Notes: generated by a model from the sequence alone, not told the origin. A stretch of 64,000 bases of DNA from an uncultured Pelagibacteraceae bacterium (GCA_905612235.1 CAJQRF010000003.1:1-64000), one strand, 5' to 3'. Shown: positions 1-7,896, counted from the stretch's first letter. Numbers and translations: made by a program.

Positions 1-1131
1 AAAAAAAAAGCATTAAAGCAAATCAAAGCAGGCGATTTTTCACTTGAAGATGCTGATAAGAAATTAAAAGCCGATAAAGAAGTTGTCCTTGCGGCGGTAA
101 AACAAGATGGCCATGCTCTTGAATATGCCAGCAAGAAATTAAAAGCAGATAAAAAGTTTATTCTTGATGTGGTAAAACAAACTGGATGGGCTCTTGAATA
201 CGCAGATAACAGTTTGAAGAAAGACAAACAGATTGTCTTAGAGGCAGTAAAAAATAGTGGTCATGCTCTTGAACACTCAGCTAACAGTTTCAAGAAAGAT
301 AAACAGGTTGTCTTAGAGGCAGTAAAAAACAATGGACAAGCTCTTCAATACGCAGATGATAGTTTTAAGAAAGACAAACAGATTGTCCTAGAGGCAGTAA
401 AACAAGACGGTGGGACTCTTCAATACGCAAATGATAGTTTTAAGAAAGACAAACAGATTGTTCTAGAGGCAGTAAAAAACAATGGTCGAGCTCTTGAGCA
501 CGCAGGTAACAGTTTTAAGAAAGACAAACAGATTGTCTTAGAGGCAATCAAACAATATGGTGGTGCTCTAGAATTTGTTGATGATAGTTTTAAGAAAGAC
601 AAACAGGTTGTCTTAGAGGCAGTAAAAAATAGTGGTCATGCCCTAGATTTTGCAGATGATAGTTTCAAGGAAGATAAAGAGATTAAGTTAGAAGTAGTAA
701 AACGAAATTTGGCATTATATTATGCAGAAAAAAATTCACAAAAAAATCCAGATATTTTAGCAATTGTTAATAAAGAACAAACTTCAGACAAAGAAAGAGT
801 TAAGTTATTGGAAGCATTCAAATTTTTGGTTCAACAAATAGCAAAAGGATTGAAAAAAGATTTCGATATCGGTGAGGATGGAGCTCTAGATTACGACATA
901 CCAAGTAAAAAAAATTTTGAACTCGTAATTACAAGAGACAGCGAGGGTGAGAATGGACAGTATAATATTACATTAGACCTTCATGAGTATGATAGCGACC
1001 ATTATGAACAAATTGCGTATAGCGGAGGGGGGTCTGAACTAAGTGACTTCGAAGGTATTATACAAGATTTCATAGCAAATGGTGGACGTATTGAAAAAAT
1101 GTATCATTATTTTGTGAAAGAAAAAAAATAA
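1..1131 (+). CDS. DUF4116-repeat protein, 5' end outside the window
   Basis: The frame is open to the first base of the window, so the ATG at 169 is only an internal methionine and the protein is truncated at its N-terminus here. From about residue 25 of the visible part it consists of eight consecutive 25-residue units of the type DKQIVLEAVKNxGxALEYA plus a ninth partial one, which is the DUF4116 repeat. The tail (about 150 residues) is not repetitive; it is acidic and ends in an aromatic-rich segment (MYHYF). DUF4116 proteins are of unknown biochemical function; the repeats probably form stacked helices used for binding. A second, short DUF4116 protein lies at 3394..3660. No signal peptide can be judged because the start is missing. 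Confidence 0.85.
   Translation, partial: KKKALKQIKAGDFSLEDADKKLKADKEVVLAAVKQDGHALEYASKKLKADKKFILDVVKQTGWALEYADNSLKKDKQIVLEAVKNSGHALEHSANSFKKDKQVVLEAVKNNGQALQYADDSFKKDKQIVLEAVKQDGGTLQYANDSFKKDKQIVLEAVKNNGRALEHAGNSFKKDKQIVLEAIKQYGGALEFVDDSFKKDKQVVLEAVKNSGHALDFADDSFKEDKEIKLEVVKRNLALYYAEKNSQKNPDILAIVNKEQTSDKERVKLLEAFKFLVQQIAKGLKKDFDIGEDGALDYDIPSKKNFELVITRDSEGENGQYNITLDLHEYDSDHYEQIAYSGGGSELSDFEGIIQDFIANGGRIEKMYHYFVKEKK
73..672 (+). repeat. 75-bp tandem coding repeat (DUF4116 units)
   Basis: Eight head-to-tail 75-bp units encode the 25-residue DUF4116 repeat. The block around aaagacaaacagattgt recurs almost unchanged in several units, so the DNA itself is repetitive and not only the protein. The central units (about 220 to 640) are most alike, which suggests expansion by unequal exchange or slippage more recent than the outer units. 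Confidence 0.85.
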
Positions 1132-1138
1132 AAACACG

Positions 1139-1225
1139 GTGTATTTATTGGCGCACTCTAAAGGAGATATTTATTCGCTCTATGAATTTTTTGACTTGGA
1201 AAAAGTTTTTGAGGATTTAAAATGA
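1139..1225 (+). CDS. Possible 28-residue peptide coupled to the next micro-ORF
   Basis: A GTG-started frame of 28 codons (MYLLAHSKGDIYSLYEFFDL...) follows the DUF4116 gene by seven bases. Its TGA overlaps the ATG of the next small ORF in an ATGA arrangement, a common sign of translational coupling. There is no convincing Shine-Dalgarno in front of the GTG. It could equally be a chance open frame or the tail of a degraded gene. No family recognised. Confidence 0.3.
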   Translation: MYLLAHSKGDIYSLYEFFDLEKVFEDLK

Positions 1226-1371
1226 AGAAAAGAAAAGTTAGAAAAGGGAACAGATCAAAATTAGAAAGAAAGTTAGATGAAGTAAATCATACCATGGAAT
1301 TAATTAGAACCATAATTCCTGTTATCATTTTAATAGTTCAGATAATTATTTTAATTAAACTATTCGGTTAA
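1222..1371 (+). CDS. Small basic single-span membrane protein (49 aa)
   Basis: This ORF is too short for the supplied track. It starts with ATG seven bases after a GAGG Shine-Dalgarno (1211..1214), unusually good for this genome. The first half is strongly basic and hydrophilic (MKKRKVRKGNRSKLERK), followed by a possible short amphipathic helix; about residues 27 to 47 are an uninterrupted hydrophobic span rich in isoleucine (IIPVIILIVQIIILIKL). The positive-inside rule places the N-terminus in the cytoplasm. It lies 8 bases before the endonuclease-like gene, so the two are likely co-transcribed. No family is recognised; small membrane proteins next to nucleases sometimes act as toxins or effectors, but nothing here proves that. 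Confidence 0.5.
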   Translation: MKKRKVRKGNRSKLERKLDEVNHTMELIRTIIPVIILIVQIIILIKLFG

Positions 1372-1379
1372 TTAAATAA

Positions 1380-2336
1380 ATGGATATATTTTCAAAAAGA
1401 ACAAAAAGTGTTGATAATATTTATCATCATTATTTAGGTAATGAATTTAAGAAAGTTTTTGGAGAAAGTAAAAAAAGTAACTGTGGTTGGTTGGAACCAC
1501 CAAAAAAACAAAATGAGGATCCAATAAAAGTTGCTATTGATTGTTTTATTCCAGAAAAGGAATATGGAAGAATATTAATGGATAAAAGTTTAGGTGAACT
1601 AGGATATAAACATAAATCAAATTCAAAAAAAGTAGGAATGAAGCCAGATTATTTTATCGAAAAACTAGGTTTAATATTTGAATTCGATGGTCCCATTCAT
1701 TATCAAAGTACATTTAAAATTCTTAAAGATCAAATGAAGTACACAAATTTGAATTCAATTGAACTTAATGGCAAACCCAAAATTTTAAGAGTAATTAGAA
1801 TTCCTTATTATTGGCAATTAACTAGAGATGTAGCAAAATATATGTTTGGTGACTTGATAAAACATTTTAGTGAACGTCTCACAAACTTGCCAAAAGAAGG
1901 TTTTTATAGTGATGAAAAATATTTTAAAGCAGTGTCAAAAATATATAAAAATATGTTTACTGGAAAACGAGCAACTTCAGAACTTGAAATCCCTGCTTGT
2001 GGTATACACGAAAGTACAGAGGGGCCATCACGATTTTCTTGGCAAGGGATAGATAAATTATTAACTGATTTTGAAAGAAAAGACGATTTAATAAAACCTC
2101 CAAAAAGCATTGAACATCAGTACATGTGGTGTCTAAAATATTGGCTTAGAGACATAGAAAAAGCAGGAAATAAAGATATGGAGTGGTTAATTTTACCTTT
2201 GAAAAAAGATGGTTCACCTTGGCATGAAAGATTTATGGATAGATACAATGAAAATATAAATTATAAGAAAGATGAATATTTACAAAACGTTTTTGCTAGA
2301 GATTACCATTCTATTGAACGTACAAAAAATATCTGA
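1380..2336 (+). CDS. Putative PD-(D/E)XK-type endonuclease, accessory
   Basis: 318 aa, unassigned. The segment at residues 86-107 (GMKPDYFIEKLGLIFEFDG.IHY) has the layout seen in DUF559/Vsr-like members of the PD-(D/E)XK superfamily: Asp90 followed about ten residues later by Glu101-x-Asp103-Gly and His107 on a second beta strand. A third predicted strand, PKILRVIRIPYYWQL (133-147), fits the RIPYY-type strand that follows in such folds. The C-terminal half (150-318) is alpha-helical, aromatic-rich and unrecognised, with a conserved-looking WLRDIEKAG segment. No signal peptide or membrane span. It stands directly behind the small membrane protein and faces an HTH-like gene. Function as a nuclease is inferred from the motif only; the catalytic lysine is not obvious. 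Confidence 0.5.
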   Translation: MDIFSKRTKSVDNIYHHYLGNEFKKVFGESKKSNCGWLEPPKKQNEDPIKVAIDCFIPEKEYGRILMDKSLGELGYKHKSNSKKVGMKPDYFIEKLGLIFEFDGPIHYQSTFKILKDQMKYTNLNSIELNGKPKILRVIRIPYYWQLTRDVAKYMFGDLIKHFSERLTNLPKEGFYSDEKYFKAVSKIYKNMFTGKRATSELEIPACGIHESTEGPSRFSWQGIDKLLTDFERKDDLIKPPKSIEHQYMWCLKYWLRDIEKAGNKDMEWLILPLKKDGSPWHERFMDRYNENINYKKDEYLQNVFARDYHSIERTKNI

Positions 2337-2379
2337 ATTTAAAAAAATTATATATAATAATATAAAACTACTATATTTT

Positions 2380-2835
2380 TTATTTAACCGACATCTTTAA
2401 TTTTGCAATTTTTTCTTCAACCTCATTTACCGCTTTAAAAATTTTTTGTTTTTCTTCATTGCTGATATTACTTCCTGCTTGACCTACTGGATCAATAGCT
2501 TCCTGAGTAATGTCCATTAAATTACCTATACGACCGCCAATATTTATTAAAACACTAGATATATTTTCATACTCATTAATTTTTCTAAGTTCGTATTCGA
2601 GTATGAAATTCAAATGATTTAAAAAAGGAGTACCAAGCTTCCTTTTTTGAAGTAGAACATCTAATTTAATGGCATCAGCAAGATGAATGTTATGATCTTT
2701 ATCGTTTGCATCCCCACACTTTCTAAAATGAGATATTGATTTTCCTGTAGATTTTTTAACTTCTTCATCTTCAAGTTTTGGTATTACTTGGCTTAAAGTA
2801 AATTCAATTGATAGAGGTTTTCTAAGCTTTGTCAT
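2380..2835 (-). CDS. Phage-regulator-like (CII-type HTH) protein, putative
   Basis: 151 aa, cytoplasmic. The N-terminal 75 residues (LSQVIPKLEDEEVKKSTGKSI..., SISHFRKCGDANDKD, LADAIKLDVLLQKRK) resemble the alphaproteobacterial proteins usually annotated as phage regulatory protein or CII-like, in which a helix-turn-helix is followed by a conserved FRKC-D-D segment and an IKLD helix. The C-terminal 70 residues (about 85-151) form long charged helices likely to mediate oligomerisation. It is transcribed toward the endonuclease-like gene (convergent stops 44 bases apart) and divergently from the next gene. A regulator of the island is a reasonable guess; the DNA-binding role is inferred from resemblance. 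Confidence 0.5.
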   Translation of the reverse strand: MTKLRKPLSIEFTLSQVIPKLEDEEVKKSTGKSISHFRKCGDANDKDHNIHLADAIKLDVLLQKRKLGTPFLNHLNFILEYELRKINEYENISSVLINIGGRIGNLMDITQEAIDPVGQAGSNISNEEKQKIFKAVNEVEEKIAKLKMSVK

Positions 2836-2924
2836 TTATTGAGATAAGATATCAAATTATTTAAAATTTAGATATTAAAAGTTGTATGGAAGTTGTACCT
2901 AAAAAATGTAAAATAAATAAAATT

Positions 2925-3359
2925 ATGGCAAAAAAAATAACAGCTAAATTTAATGTTATTAGCAAGGTAGATAATAAAAGTTTACCACGCTTTGAACTTG
3001 ATCATTCACCAAAGGAACATGCTAACTTTTTAAAAAAGAACAAACCCTGTCTAGGAAATTTTGTTTGGAGTGATTTTATATCTGATGAAGATGGATACGA
3101 AGACACTGAGATGACTGTAATAAACTCAACAGCAGAGTTAAAATATATTAAAACTAAAAAAAAGATGTATGCAATCATATTGTCAGGAAAAGTAGAAATA
3201 GAGTCTGAAAATAAAGCTCAATCTGAGAGATTTTTAGATAAAGATTGGTCTCAAGAATGGATAATTCCTTCTCTTACTTTTGAACCGCTCAAACCAGGAG
3301 ATAAAACACACGCTGACATTTCTCAAGACATGGACAGAGATTTATATACATTAGAATGA
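2925..3359 (+). CDS. Hypothetical protein, accessory island
   Basis: 144 aa if started at the ATG giving MAKKITAKFNVIS; the ORF track starts 39 bases upstream (2886) with a lysine/cysteine-rich extension, and neither start has a recognisable Shine-Dalgarno, so the choice is a guess. The protein is soluble, with an acidic middle (SDEDGYEDTEMTVIN) and alternating beta-type segments (YAIILSGKVEIES, EWIIPSLTFEPLKPGD). No family recognised. It is divergent from the HTH-like gene, with a short shared upstream region that may be the control point of the island. Confidence 0.55.
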   Translation: MAKKITAKFNVISKVDNKSLPRFELDHSPKEHANFLKKNKPCLGNFVWSDFISDEDGYEDTEMTVINSTAELKYIKTKKKMYAIILSGKVEIESENKAQSERFLDKDWSQEWIIPSLTFEPLKPGDKTHADISQDMDRDLYTLE

Positions 3360-3393
3360 TAAAAAACGGTTAAAGGTTCTCTAATTTTTGTCA

Positions 3394-3660
3394 CTATGTT
3401 TTTTTTTCTACTAAGTCAATTATATCTTTATCCTCAGTAAGTCTTTTACTAAGTAAGAGTAATGTATGTTTATTATTTTTAACTGCTTCTATTGCAATTT
3501 CTTTATCATCCAAAAAATTACTGTTAGCATCAGCAATTGCAAACCCGTCATTTTTAACAGCTGCTAACACAATTTCTCTATCTTTCTTAAAATCATCTGA
3601 AAGATTTTTTAAATTTAATCCATTTTCTTTAACAAGTTTTAAAGCTTCATCTTTATTCAT
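3394..3660 (-). CDS. Short DUF4116 protein
   Basis: 88 aa with about three 25-residue DUF4116 units: LKLVKENGLNLKNLSDDFKK, DREIVLAAVKNDGFAIADA and DKEIAIEAVKNNKHTLLLL. It is the same family as the repeat protein at the left edge of the window but much shorter and more diverged, so it is not a recent copy. It lies 3 bases downstream of the RecB-like nuclease gene on the same strand, so the pair is probably one transcript. Function unknown. Confidence 0.75.
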   Translation of the reverse strand: MNKDEALKLVKENGLNLKNLSDDFKKDREIVLAAVKNDGFAIADANSNFLDDKEIAIEAVKNNKHTLLLLSKRLTEDKDIIDLVEKKT

Positions 3661-3663
3661 AAC

Positions 3664-4464
3664 TTAAATAAAATCTTTTCCTGTGTTTAAATACATACAA
3701 TTTTCACAGCTTTTATTTATTTCTGGCACGCTGTCTGAGTCTAATGTTTTTTTCATTTCTATAATTTTATCATCTATCCAAGATGTGTCTGTTTTGTATG
3801 GAACCAAGGTTGTAGTAAAATTTAACTTATCATCAAATTTGTCATAACTTTTTTCTCCATTACAAACATAAAAATAAGCTATGTCAGATACTTTAAAATC
3901 CATCTTTCTTAAAATGTAAACATAAATATCCATCTGAATTTTATACCCAAAATGATAAATGTTACTTAAGTAAGGTTCTGTTTCTACTTTCACATTACTA
4001 GATTGAGCTTTGTAATCGACGACTACTAGTTCTTTTTTATCTTCATCAAGCCAAATATCATCAACGCCACCATGTATTTCTATATTGGTATTTTTATCGA
4101 GAAAAGAAATACCTCCTGTTAAGGCATTTCTCCAATGATCCATCTTTTCATGTTCAAATGGAATAAACTTAAGGTTATTTTTAACCACATAAGGATGTGG
4201 TTTTTTTTGTTTTCTTAATTCATCAAATTCTTTTTTAAGCAATTCATCTACAGCTGAATTTAGTGACCACCCTGGCATTCCAGGGTCTTTTAAACCTTTA
4301 ACTCTTTCAAGGTAAAAGCATCTCTTGCAATCTAGAAAATTGCTAAATTTTGATCTACTTATTTTAAATTTCTCATTGGACCCTTTAGTATAAATGCTTC
4401 CTTTTCGGGTTCTTAATGGAGTAACTTCTGCTAACTCTCCTTTTGAATTTCTTTTTAGTCCCAT
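3664..4464 (-). CDS. RecB/Cas4-like PD-(D/E)XK nuclease with four cysteines
   Basis: 266 aa. SRSKFSNFLDCKRCFYLERVKGL (residues 37-58) is the N-terminal signature of the RecB-family nuclease domain (PF12705-like), GGVDDIWLD (132-140) supplies the first acidic motif and VVVDYKAQS (147-155) gives the D-x-K catalytic core with Asp150 and Lys152. Cys46 and Cys49 at the N-terminus and Cys253 and Cys256 (CENC) at the C-terminus give a four-cysteine set; Cas4 and AddB also build a 4Fe-4S cluster from one N-terminal and three C-terminal cysteines, so the 2+2 spacing here is a variant. It is a stand-alone nuclease domain with no helicase, no Cas genes and no CRISPR nearby. Related short proteins occur in mobile and viral regions. 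Cluster binding is inferred. Confidence 0.7.
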   Translation of the reverse strand: MGLKRNSKGELAEVTPLRTRKGSIYTKGSNEKFKISRSKFSNFLDCKRCFYLERVKGLKDPGMPGWSLNSAVDELLKKEFDELRKQKKPHPYVVKNNLKFIPFEHEKMDHWRNALTGGISFLDKNTNIEIHGGVDDIWLDEDKKELVVVDYKAQSSNVKVETEPYLSNIYHFGYKIQMDIYVYILRKMDFKVSDIAYFYVCNGEKSYDKFDDKLNFTTTLVPYKTDTSWIDDKIIEMKKTLDSDSVPEINKSCENCMYLNTGKDFI

Positions 4465-4506
4465 AATTAATTAAAATATATTATAATTTATAAGATTTTA
4501 TAGGAT

Positions 4507-4528
4507 AAACTCGATTTAAACTCGATTT
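4507..4528. repeat. 11-bp perfect direct repeat upstream of a small gene
   Basis: aaactcgattt occurs twice in exact tandem between the divergently arranged RecB-like nuclease (minus) and the 75-aa gene (plus). It lies about 30 bases before the latter's ATG, a position where a regulator binding site or a slippage product could sit. Confidence 0.6.
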
Positions 4529-4557
4529 AAAAGAGATAAAACAAGATTTAGACAGGC

Positions 4558-4785
4558 ATGAACAAAGAAAACGCAAGTAAACTCTGGAAAATCATACAGG
4601 AAGCTGGCGATTATTTAAAAGGACAGTTGCCTGATCACCCAAACCACCCTAAAGGTCGAAACCCATATGCTCATGTCGCGATATGCGTGAAATCAAAATT
4701 TAAAAAAAGCTATAAAGATATAGAAGATGAAAAATTTCAAGAAATTTTAGATTATATTGAAGTTTTAAAAAAAAACCCGACCTAA
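4558..4785 (+). CDS. Small conserved-looking hypothetical protein (75 aa)
   Basis: 75 aa, soluble, basic. It contains a histidine/proline cluster (LPDHPNHPKGRNPYAHVA, about residues 24-42) followed by a helical charged C-terminus (KSYKDIEDEKFQEILDYIEVL). Composition is normal for the genome and the frame is clean, so I take it as real. No recognised family. It ends 4 bases before the convergent pseudoazurin gene. Confidence 0.55.
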   Translation: MNKENASKLWKIIQEAGDYLKGQLPDHPNHPKGRNPYAHVAICVKSKFKKSYKDIEDEKFQEILDYIEVLKKNPT

Positions 4786-4789
4786 AAAT

Positions 4790-5215
4790 TTATAAAGAAC
4801 TTATTAATACTTCAGCAATTTTCTTTGCTTTGCCTTGATACTTTATTTTTTTTACATCATCTAAATTAGATGTATCATTGCCAACAACAATAAAACCAAT
4901 CATTCCCATTCCTTTGTGGGGTGTACACCAATAGGCATAAATACCCGGAACTTCAAATTTATACTCTGTGTCTTTACTTAAAGCGGATCTAAACTTTCCT
5001 ACTCCTGTTGGAACACCACCTTTAATAAACTCCACGTTATGACCGGGTTTTGTTGATTTCCAAAAAATAGTATCTCCAATATCAATTTTTACAATTTTTT
5101 TAGAAAAAACCATATTTTCTTTTGCTAATTTATTCAGCATCTCAATAGTTTGATCAGCAGCAAAAGCTGAGTGTGAAACAAACAAAATGAAAAATAGTGT
5201 AATTAGTATTTTCAT
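4790..5215 (-). CDS. Pseudoazurin-type blue copper protein
   Basis: 141 aa periplasmic electron carrier. A signal peptide with an AFA cleavage site ends near residue 19. The type 1 copper ligands are His59 (GHNVEF), Cys97, His100 (YWCTPH) and Met105 (GMGMIGF); after removing 19 residues they fall at 40, 78, 81 and 86, exactly the pseudoazurin pattern. Pseudoazurins carry electrons to nitrite/nitrous oxide reductases, cytochrome oxidases or from periplasmic dehydrogenases. No denitrification gene is in the window; the nearest redox partners are the cytochrome c and sulfite dehydrogenase at 8-9.5 kb, so an electron sink for these is possible but unproven. The last 30 residues (DTSNLDDVKKIKYQGKAKK) are the typical basic C-terminal helices. 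Confidence 0.9.
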   Translation of the reverse strand: MKILITLFFILFVSHSAFAADQTIEMLNKLAKENMVFSKKIVKIDIGDTIFWKSTKPGHNVEFIKGGVPTGVGKFRSALSKDTEYKFEVPGIYAYWCTPHKGMGMIGFIVVGNDTSNLDDVKKIKYQGKAKKIAEVLISSL

Positions 5216-5277
5216 AAATTAATTTATATTTATATTAATTGAATTAAATTATAAGCTTTAAGATTGTCACTGCGACA

Positions 5278-6180
5278 TTAATTGAGGCCAATAAAACGTC
5301 TATTTCTCTTAGTGTTCAAACTATAATACATAAGAGCTAAAGTAATAATGGTTCCACCAATTATGGTATTAGTTGTTGGAATTTCATTGATCCCCAAAAT
5401 AGGTAACCAAACCCAAAATATTCCTCCTAAAACTTCTGTTAAAGATAATAAAGTGAGGTCTGCAGCAGGTAAGTGCTTGGCTCCTATAGAGTAAAGTATC
5501 ATTCCAGAACAAACCAAGGTTCCATGTAAAGCAGACAAAGATGAATTTCTAAATGTAGTAAAAAACCCGGTATCATTAAATGCTAAAACAATTAAAGAAA
5601 TAGATGCGCAAAACAATCCAGCTACTGCTACTGTTGTAAAGGTTGGGGTGTTTTTTCTCCATCTTAAAGAAACAGAAAAAATTGAAAAACCGAATGATGA
5701 TAAAAGACCAATTGCTAAACCAAATAGAGTTCCAATTTGGCGGCTAGTAAAAGCCATAAAAATTATACCTATTGCTGCAATAATAATTGCAGTCAAAGTA
5801 GTTCTTGAAACTTTTTCTTTAAGAAAAATATAACCTAGTATAGCTGTCATAAATGGCATGGCAGCTAACATCAAAAGTGTAACAGCTGCTGTGGTGTGAG
5901 TTATAGACCATATGAAACATATCATCGCAATTCCCAAGCTTATTCCGCCAATAATTCCTGAAGCTCCAATTTTTTTATAATTTTTAGTAAATGACTTTCC
6001 TTCTTTTACAAACAAATAAATATTTATTAATATAAAAATAGTAGAGCCTCTAAAAAAAAGATATTGCCATGGAACAGAGCGTGCATCTTCAATAAAACGG
6101 ACTACTAAAGCACCAAAAGACCAAAACACTCCTGCTATTAAAACAATTAAAATTGCTGAATCAGTTTTATTTTTTTTCAC
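5278..6180 (-). CDS. DMT-superfamily (EamA) exporter
   Basis: 300 aa inner-membrane protein with ten hydrophobic segments in two EamA halves (about 10-140 and 155-290), each ending in a GxIxxGxxL-type segment. EamA proteins usually export amino acids or metabolites, and the substrate cannot be told from sequence. It follows moaE after one base on the same strand and may share its transcript, though no functional link to molybdopterin is apparent. A second, distinct EamA protein is at 30273..31154. Confidence 0.85.
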   Translation of the reverse strand: MKKNKTDSAILIVLIAGVFWSFGALVVRFIEDARSVPWQYLFFRGSTIFILINIYLFVKEGKSFTKNYKKIGASGIIGGISLGIAMICFIWSITHTTAAVTLLMLAAMPFMTAILGYIFLKEKVSRTTLTAIIIAAIGIIFMAFTSRQIGTLFGLAIGLLSSFGFSIFSVSLRWRKNTPTFTTVAVAGLFCASISLIVLAFNDTGFFTTFRNSSLSALHGTLVCSGMILYSIGAKHLPAADLTLLSLTEVLGGIFWVWLPILGINEIPTTNTIIGGTIITLALMYYSLNTKRNRRFIGLN

Positions 6181-6181
6181 A

Positions 6182-6640
6182 CTATTTAATTTCTTCTTTT
6201 GGTCTTAACGAATGACCCGGAAGCCATTCTTCATTTCCTTCGGTATAATGTTCTTTTTTCCATATAGGAGACTTATGCTTAATCTCTTCTAATATGTATC
6301 TGCAAATTTTAAATGCCTCGTCCCTATGTCCAGAACTAACTGCTATTAATATACTTATTTCACCAACGGGAACATATCCTTTTGCATGTTCTAAAAAAAT
6401 ATTGGCACTTTTGTCAAATTTATTTTTTGCATCATTGCATATTGATTGAAATGATTTTATTACAGCTTGTTCATGAATATCGTAAGTGACAGCAATAACT
6501 TTTTTTCCACTATTTTCATCTCTTACTCTTCCAACAAAAATAGATTCAGCTCCATTTTTTTGAGAAAGAATAAGCTCTTTTGCTTTTTCCAAAGATATTT
6601 TTTCTTCTTCTGCTTTTACTATTGCTGTATGTAAAATCAT
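6182..6640 (-). CDS. moaE: Molybdopterin synthase catalytic subunit MoaE
   Basis: 152 aa, normal MoaE length. MoaE, with thiocarboxylated MoaD, inserts the dithiolene sulfurs into cyclic pyranopterin monophosphate. Recognisable segments are GAESIFVGRVRDENSGKKV (residues 30-48), YVPVGEISILIAVSSGHRDEAF (110-131) and the C-terminal KSPIWKKEHY (139-148) that contains the active-site lysines. Its ATG overlaps the stop of moaD by one base, and moaD in turn abuts moaA, so E-D-A is one translationally coupled unit. Confidence 0.95.
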   Translation of the reverse strand: MILHTAIVKAEEEKISLEKAKELILSQKNGAESIFVGRVRDENSGKKVIAVTYDIHEQAVIKSFQSICNDAKNKFDKSANIFLEHAKGYVPVGEISILIAVSSGHRDEAFKICRYILEEIKHKSPIWKKEHYTEGNEEWLPGHSLRPKEEIK

Positions 6641-6906
6641 TAACCACCGCCAATTGGAGGAATCATTGAAATTAATTCTTTATTTTTTAATTTATAGTTA
6701 TCGTTAACAATCTCGTCTGCATCACTGAAAAAAGCAGCTGTTTTAGGTAAATTTTCTAAACTATTTTTTAAATGTTTTTCTGAAATTATTTTTCTTAAAG
6801 TACTTCTCAGGCTTTCTATATTTGAGTTATTTGGAAGTTCAATATTTAAAATTTCTTTATCACTTAACATTTTAGATGATCCGTAAAGTTTTAGTTTAAT
6901 TTTCAT
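6640..6906 (-). CDS. moaD: Molybdopterin synthase sulfur carrier MoaD
   Basis: 88 aa ubiquitin-like sulfur carrier ending in the required Gly-Gly (MIPPIGGG; the terminus has three glycines). The C-terminal glycine is adenylated and thiocarboxylated before donating sulfur in the MoaE complex. The beginning (MKIKLKLYGSSKMLSDKE) matches the MoaD/ThiS fold. No MoeB-like adenylating enzyme is in the window. It sits between moaA (adjacent stop/start) and moaE (one-base overlap). Confidence 0.93.
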   Translation of the reverse strand: MKIKLKLYGSSKMLSDKEILNIELPNNSNIESLRSTLRKIISEKHLKNSLENLPKTAAFFSDADEIVNDNYKLKNKELISMIPPIGGG

Positions 6907-7896
6907 TTAACCACCTGTTACGTTCATATGTCTAGGCACAAACTTTTCTTCTTTTTTTCCATCAATAATAAAATCATGACCTTTGGGTTTTCTTGCAATA
7001 GCTTCATATATAACGTCTTTTAAGGCTTGATTGTTTTCATTTTTTCTTAAAGGTTTTTTTAAATCTGCTTTGTCTTGCTGTCCTAAGCACATATACATTT
7101 CTCCAGTGCATGTGACTCTTACTCGATTACATAGTTCGCAAAAGTTATGTGTATTAGGTGTAATAAAACCAATTTTTTGATCTGTTTCGTGGCAATGCAC
7201 ATATGTTGCTGGACCTGCAGTTCTTAAAGAATCCTTTGTTATACTATATTTGGTTTGTATTAAGCTTTTAACTTCAGTTAATGGCATGTATTGGTTTACC
7301 CTTTTTTCTCCTATTTCACCCATTGGCATTACTTCAATAAAAGTTAAAGAAAATTTATTCTCACCACACCATTTAACTAAACTTAAAATTTCATCATCGT
7401 TAATTCCCTTTAAAGCTACAGTATTAATCTTAATTTTTAATCCAGCTTTTTTTGCAGCAAAAATTCCTTTAATAACTTTATTTAAATTCCCAATTCTAGT
7501 GATTTTTTTAAACTTATTTTCATTTAAGGAATCTAGCGAGATATTAATTCTTCTTACTCCACTTTTAAATAAATCTGCCGCATATCTATCTAACTGCGAG
7601 CCATTTGTGGTTAATGTTAATTCGTCTAATCCCTTACCCAATTTACTACCAAGGCTGTTAAATAATTGCATTATATTTTTTCTAACTAGAGGTTCTCCAC
7701 CTGTGATCCTCAATTTTTTTACTCCAAGATCAACAAAGGTATTACAAAGCCTATCTAATTCTTCTAAGGATAAAACATCTTTTTTAGGTAAAAATTCCAT
7801 ATCTTCAGACATACAATACGTGCATCTAAAGTCACAACGATCTGTTACTGATACTCTTACGTATGATATTTTTCTCTTAAATGGATCTATCAACAT
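6907..7896 (-). CDS. moaA: GTP 3',8-cyclase MoaA (radical SAM)
   Basis: 329 aa, full length. The first step of molybdenum cofactor synthesis: GTP is converted to 3',8-cyclo-GTP, which MoaC turns into cPMP. The radical-SAM cluster motif is CDFRCTYCM (residues 22-30), the SAM motif is ITGGEPLVR, and the second 4Fe-4S cluster cysteines are in [12 protein letters not shown] about residues 255-266. The protein ends in Gly-Gly (VTGG), as MoaA requires. It is the first gene of a moaA-moaD-moaE run, with about 77 bases separating it from the upstream cytochrome gene; a promoter could lie there. Confidence 0.96.
   Translation of the reverse strand: MLIDPFKRKISYVRVSVTDRCDFRCTYCMSEDMEFLPKKDVLSLEELDRLCNTFVDLGVKKLRITGGEPLVRKNIMQLFNSLGSKLGKGLDELTLTTNGSQLDRYAADLFKSGVRRINISLDSLNENKFKKITRIGNLNKVIKGIFAAKKAGLKIKINTVALKGINDDEILSLVKWCGENKFSLTFIEVMPMGEIGEKRVNQYMPLTEVKSLIQTKYSITKDSLRTAGPATYVHCHETDQKIGFITPNTHNFCELCNRVRVTCTGEMYMCLGQQDKADLKKPLRKNENNQALKDVIYEAIARKPKGHDFIIDGKKEEKFVPRHMNVTGG

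Noticed and set aside
169-1131. ATG at 169 as the start of the DUF4116 gene
   Set aside because: The same frame is open to base 1 and already encodes the same repeats, so the true start is outside the window.
3664-4464. Cas4 of a CRISPR system
   Set aside because: No repeats with spacers and no other cas gene is visible anywhere in the window.
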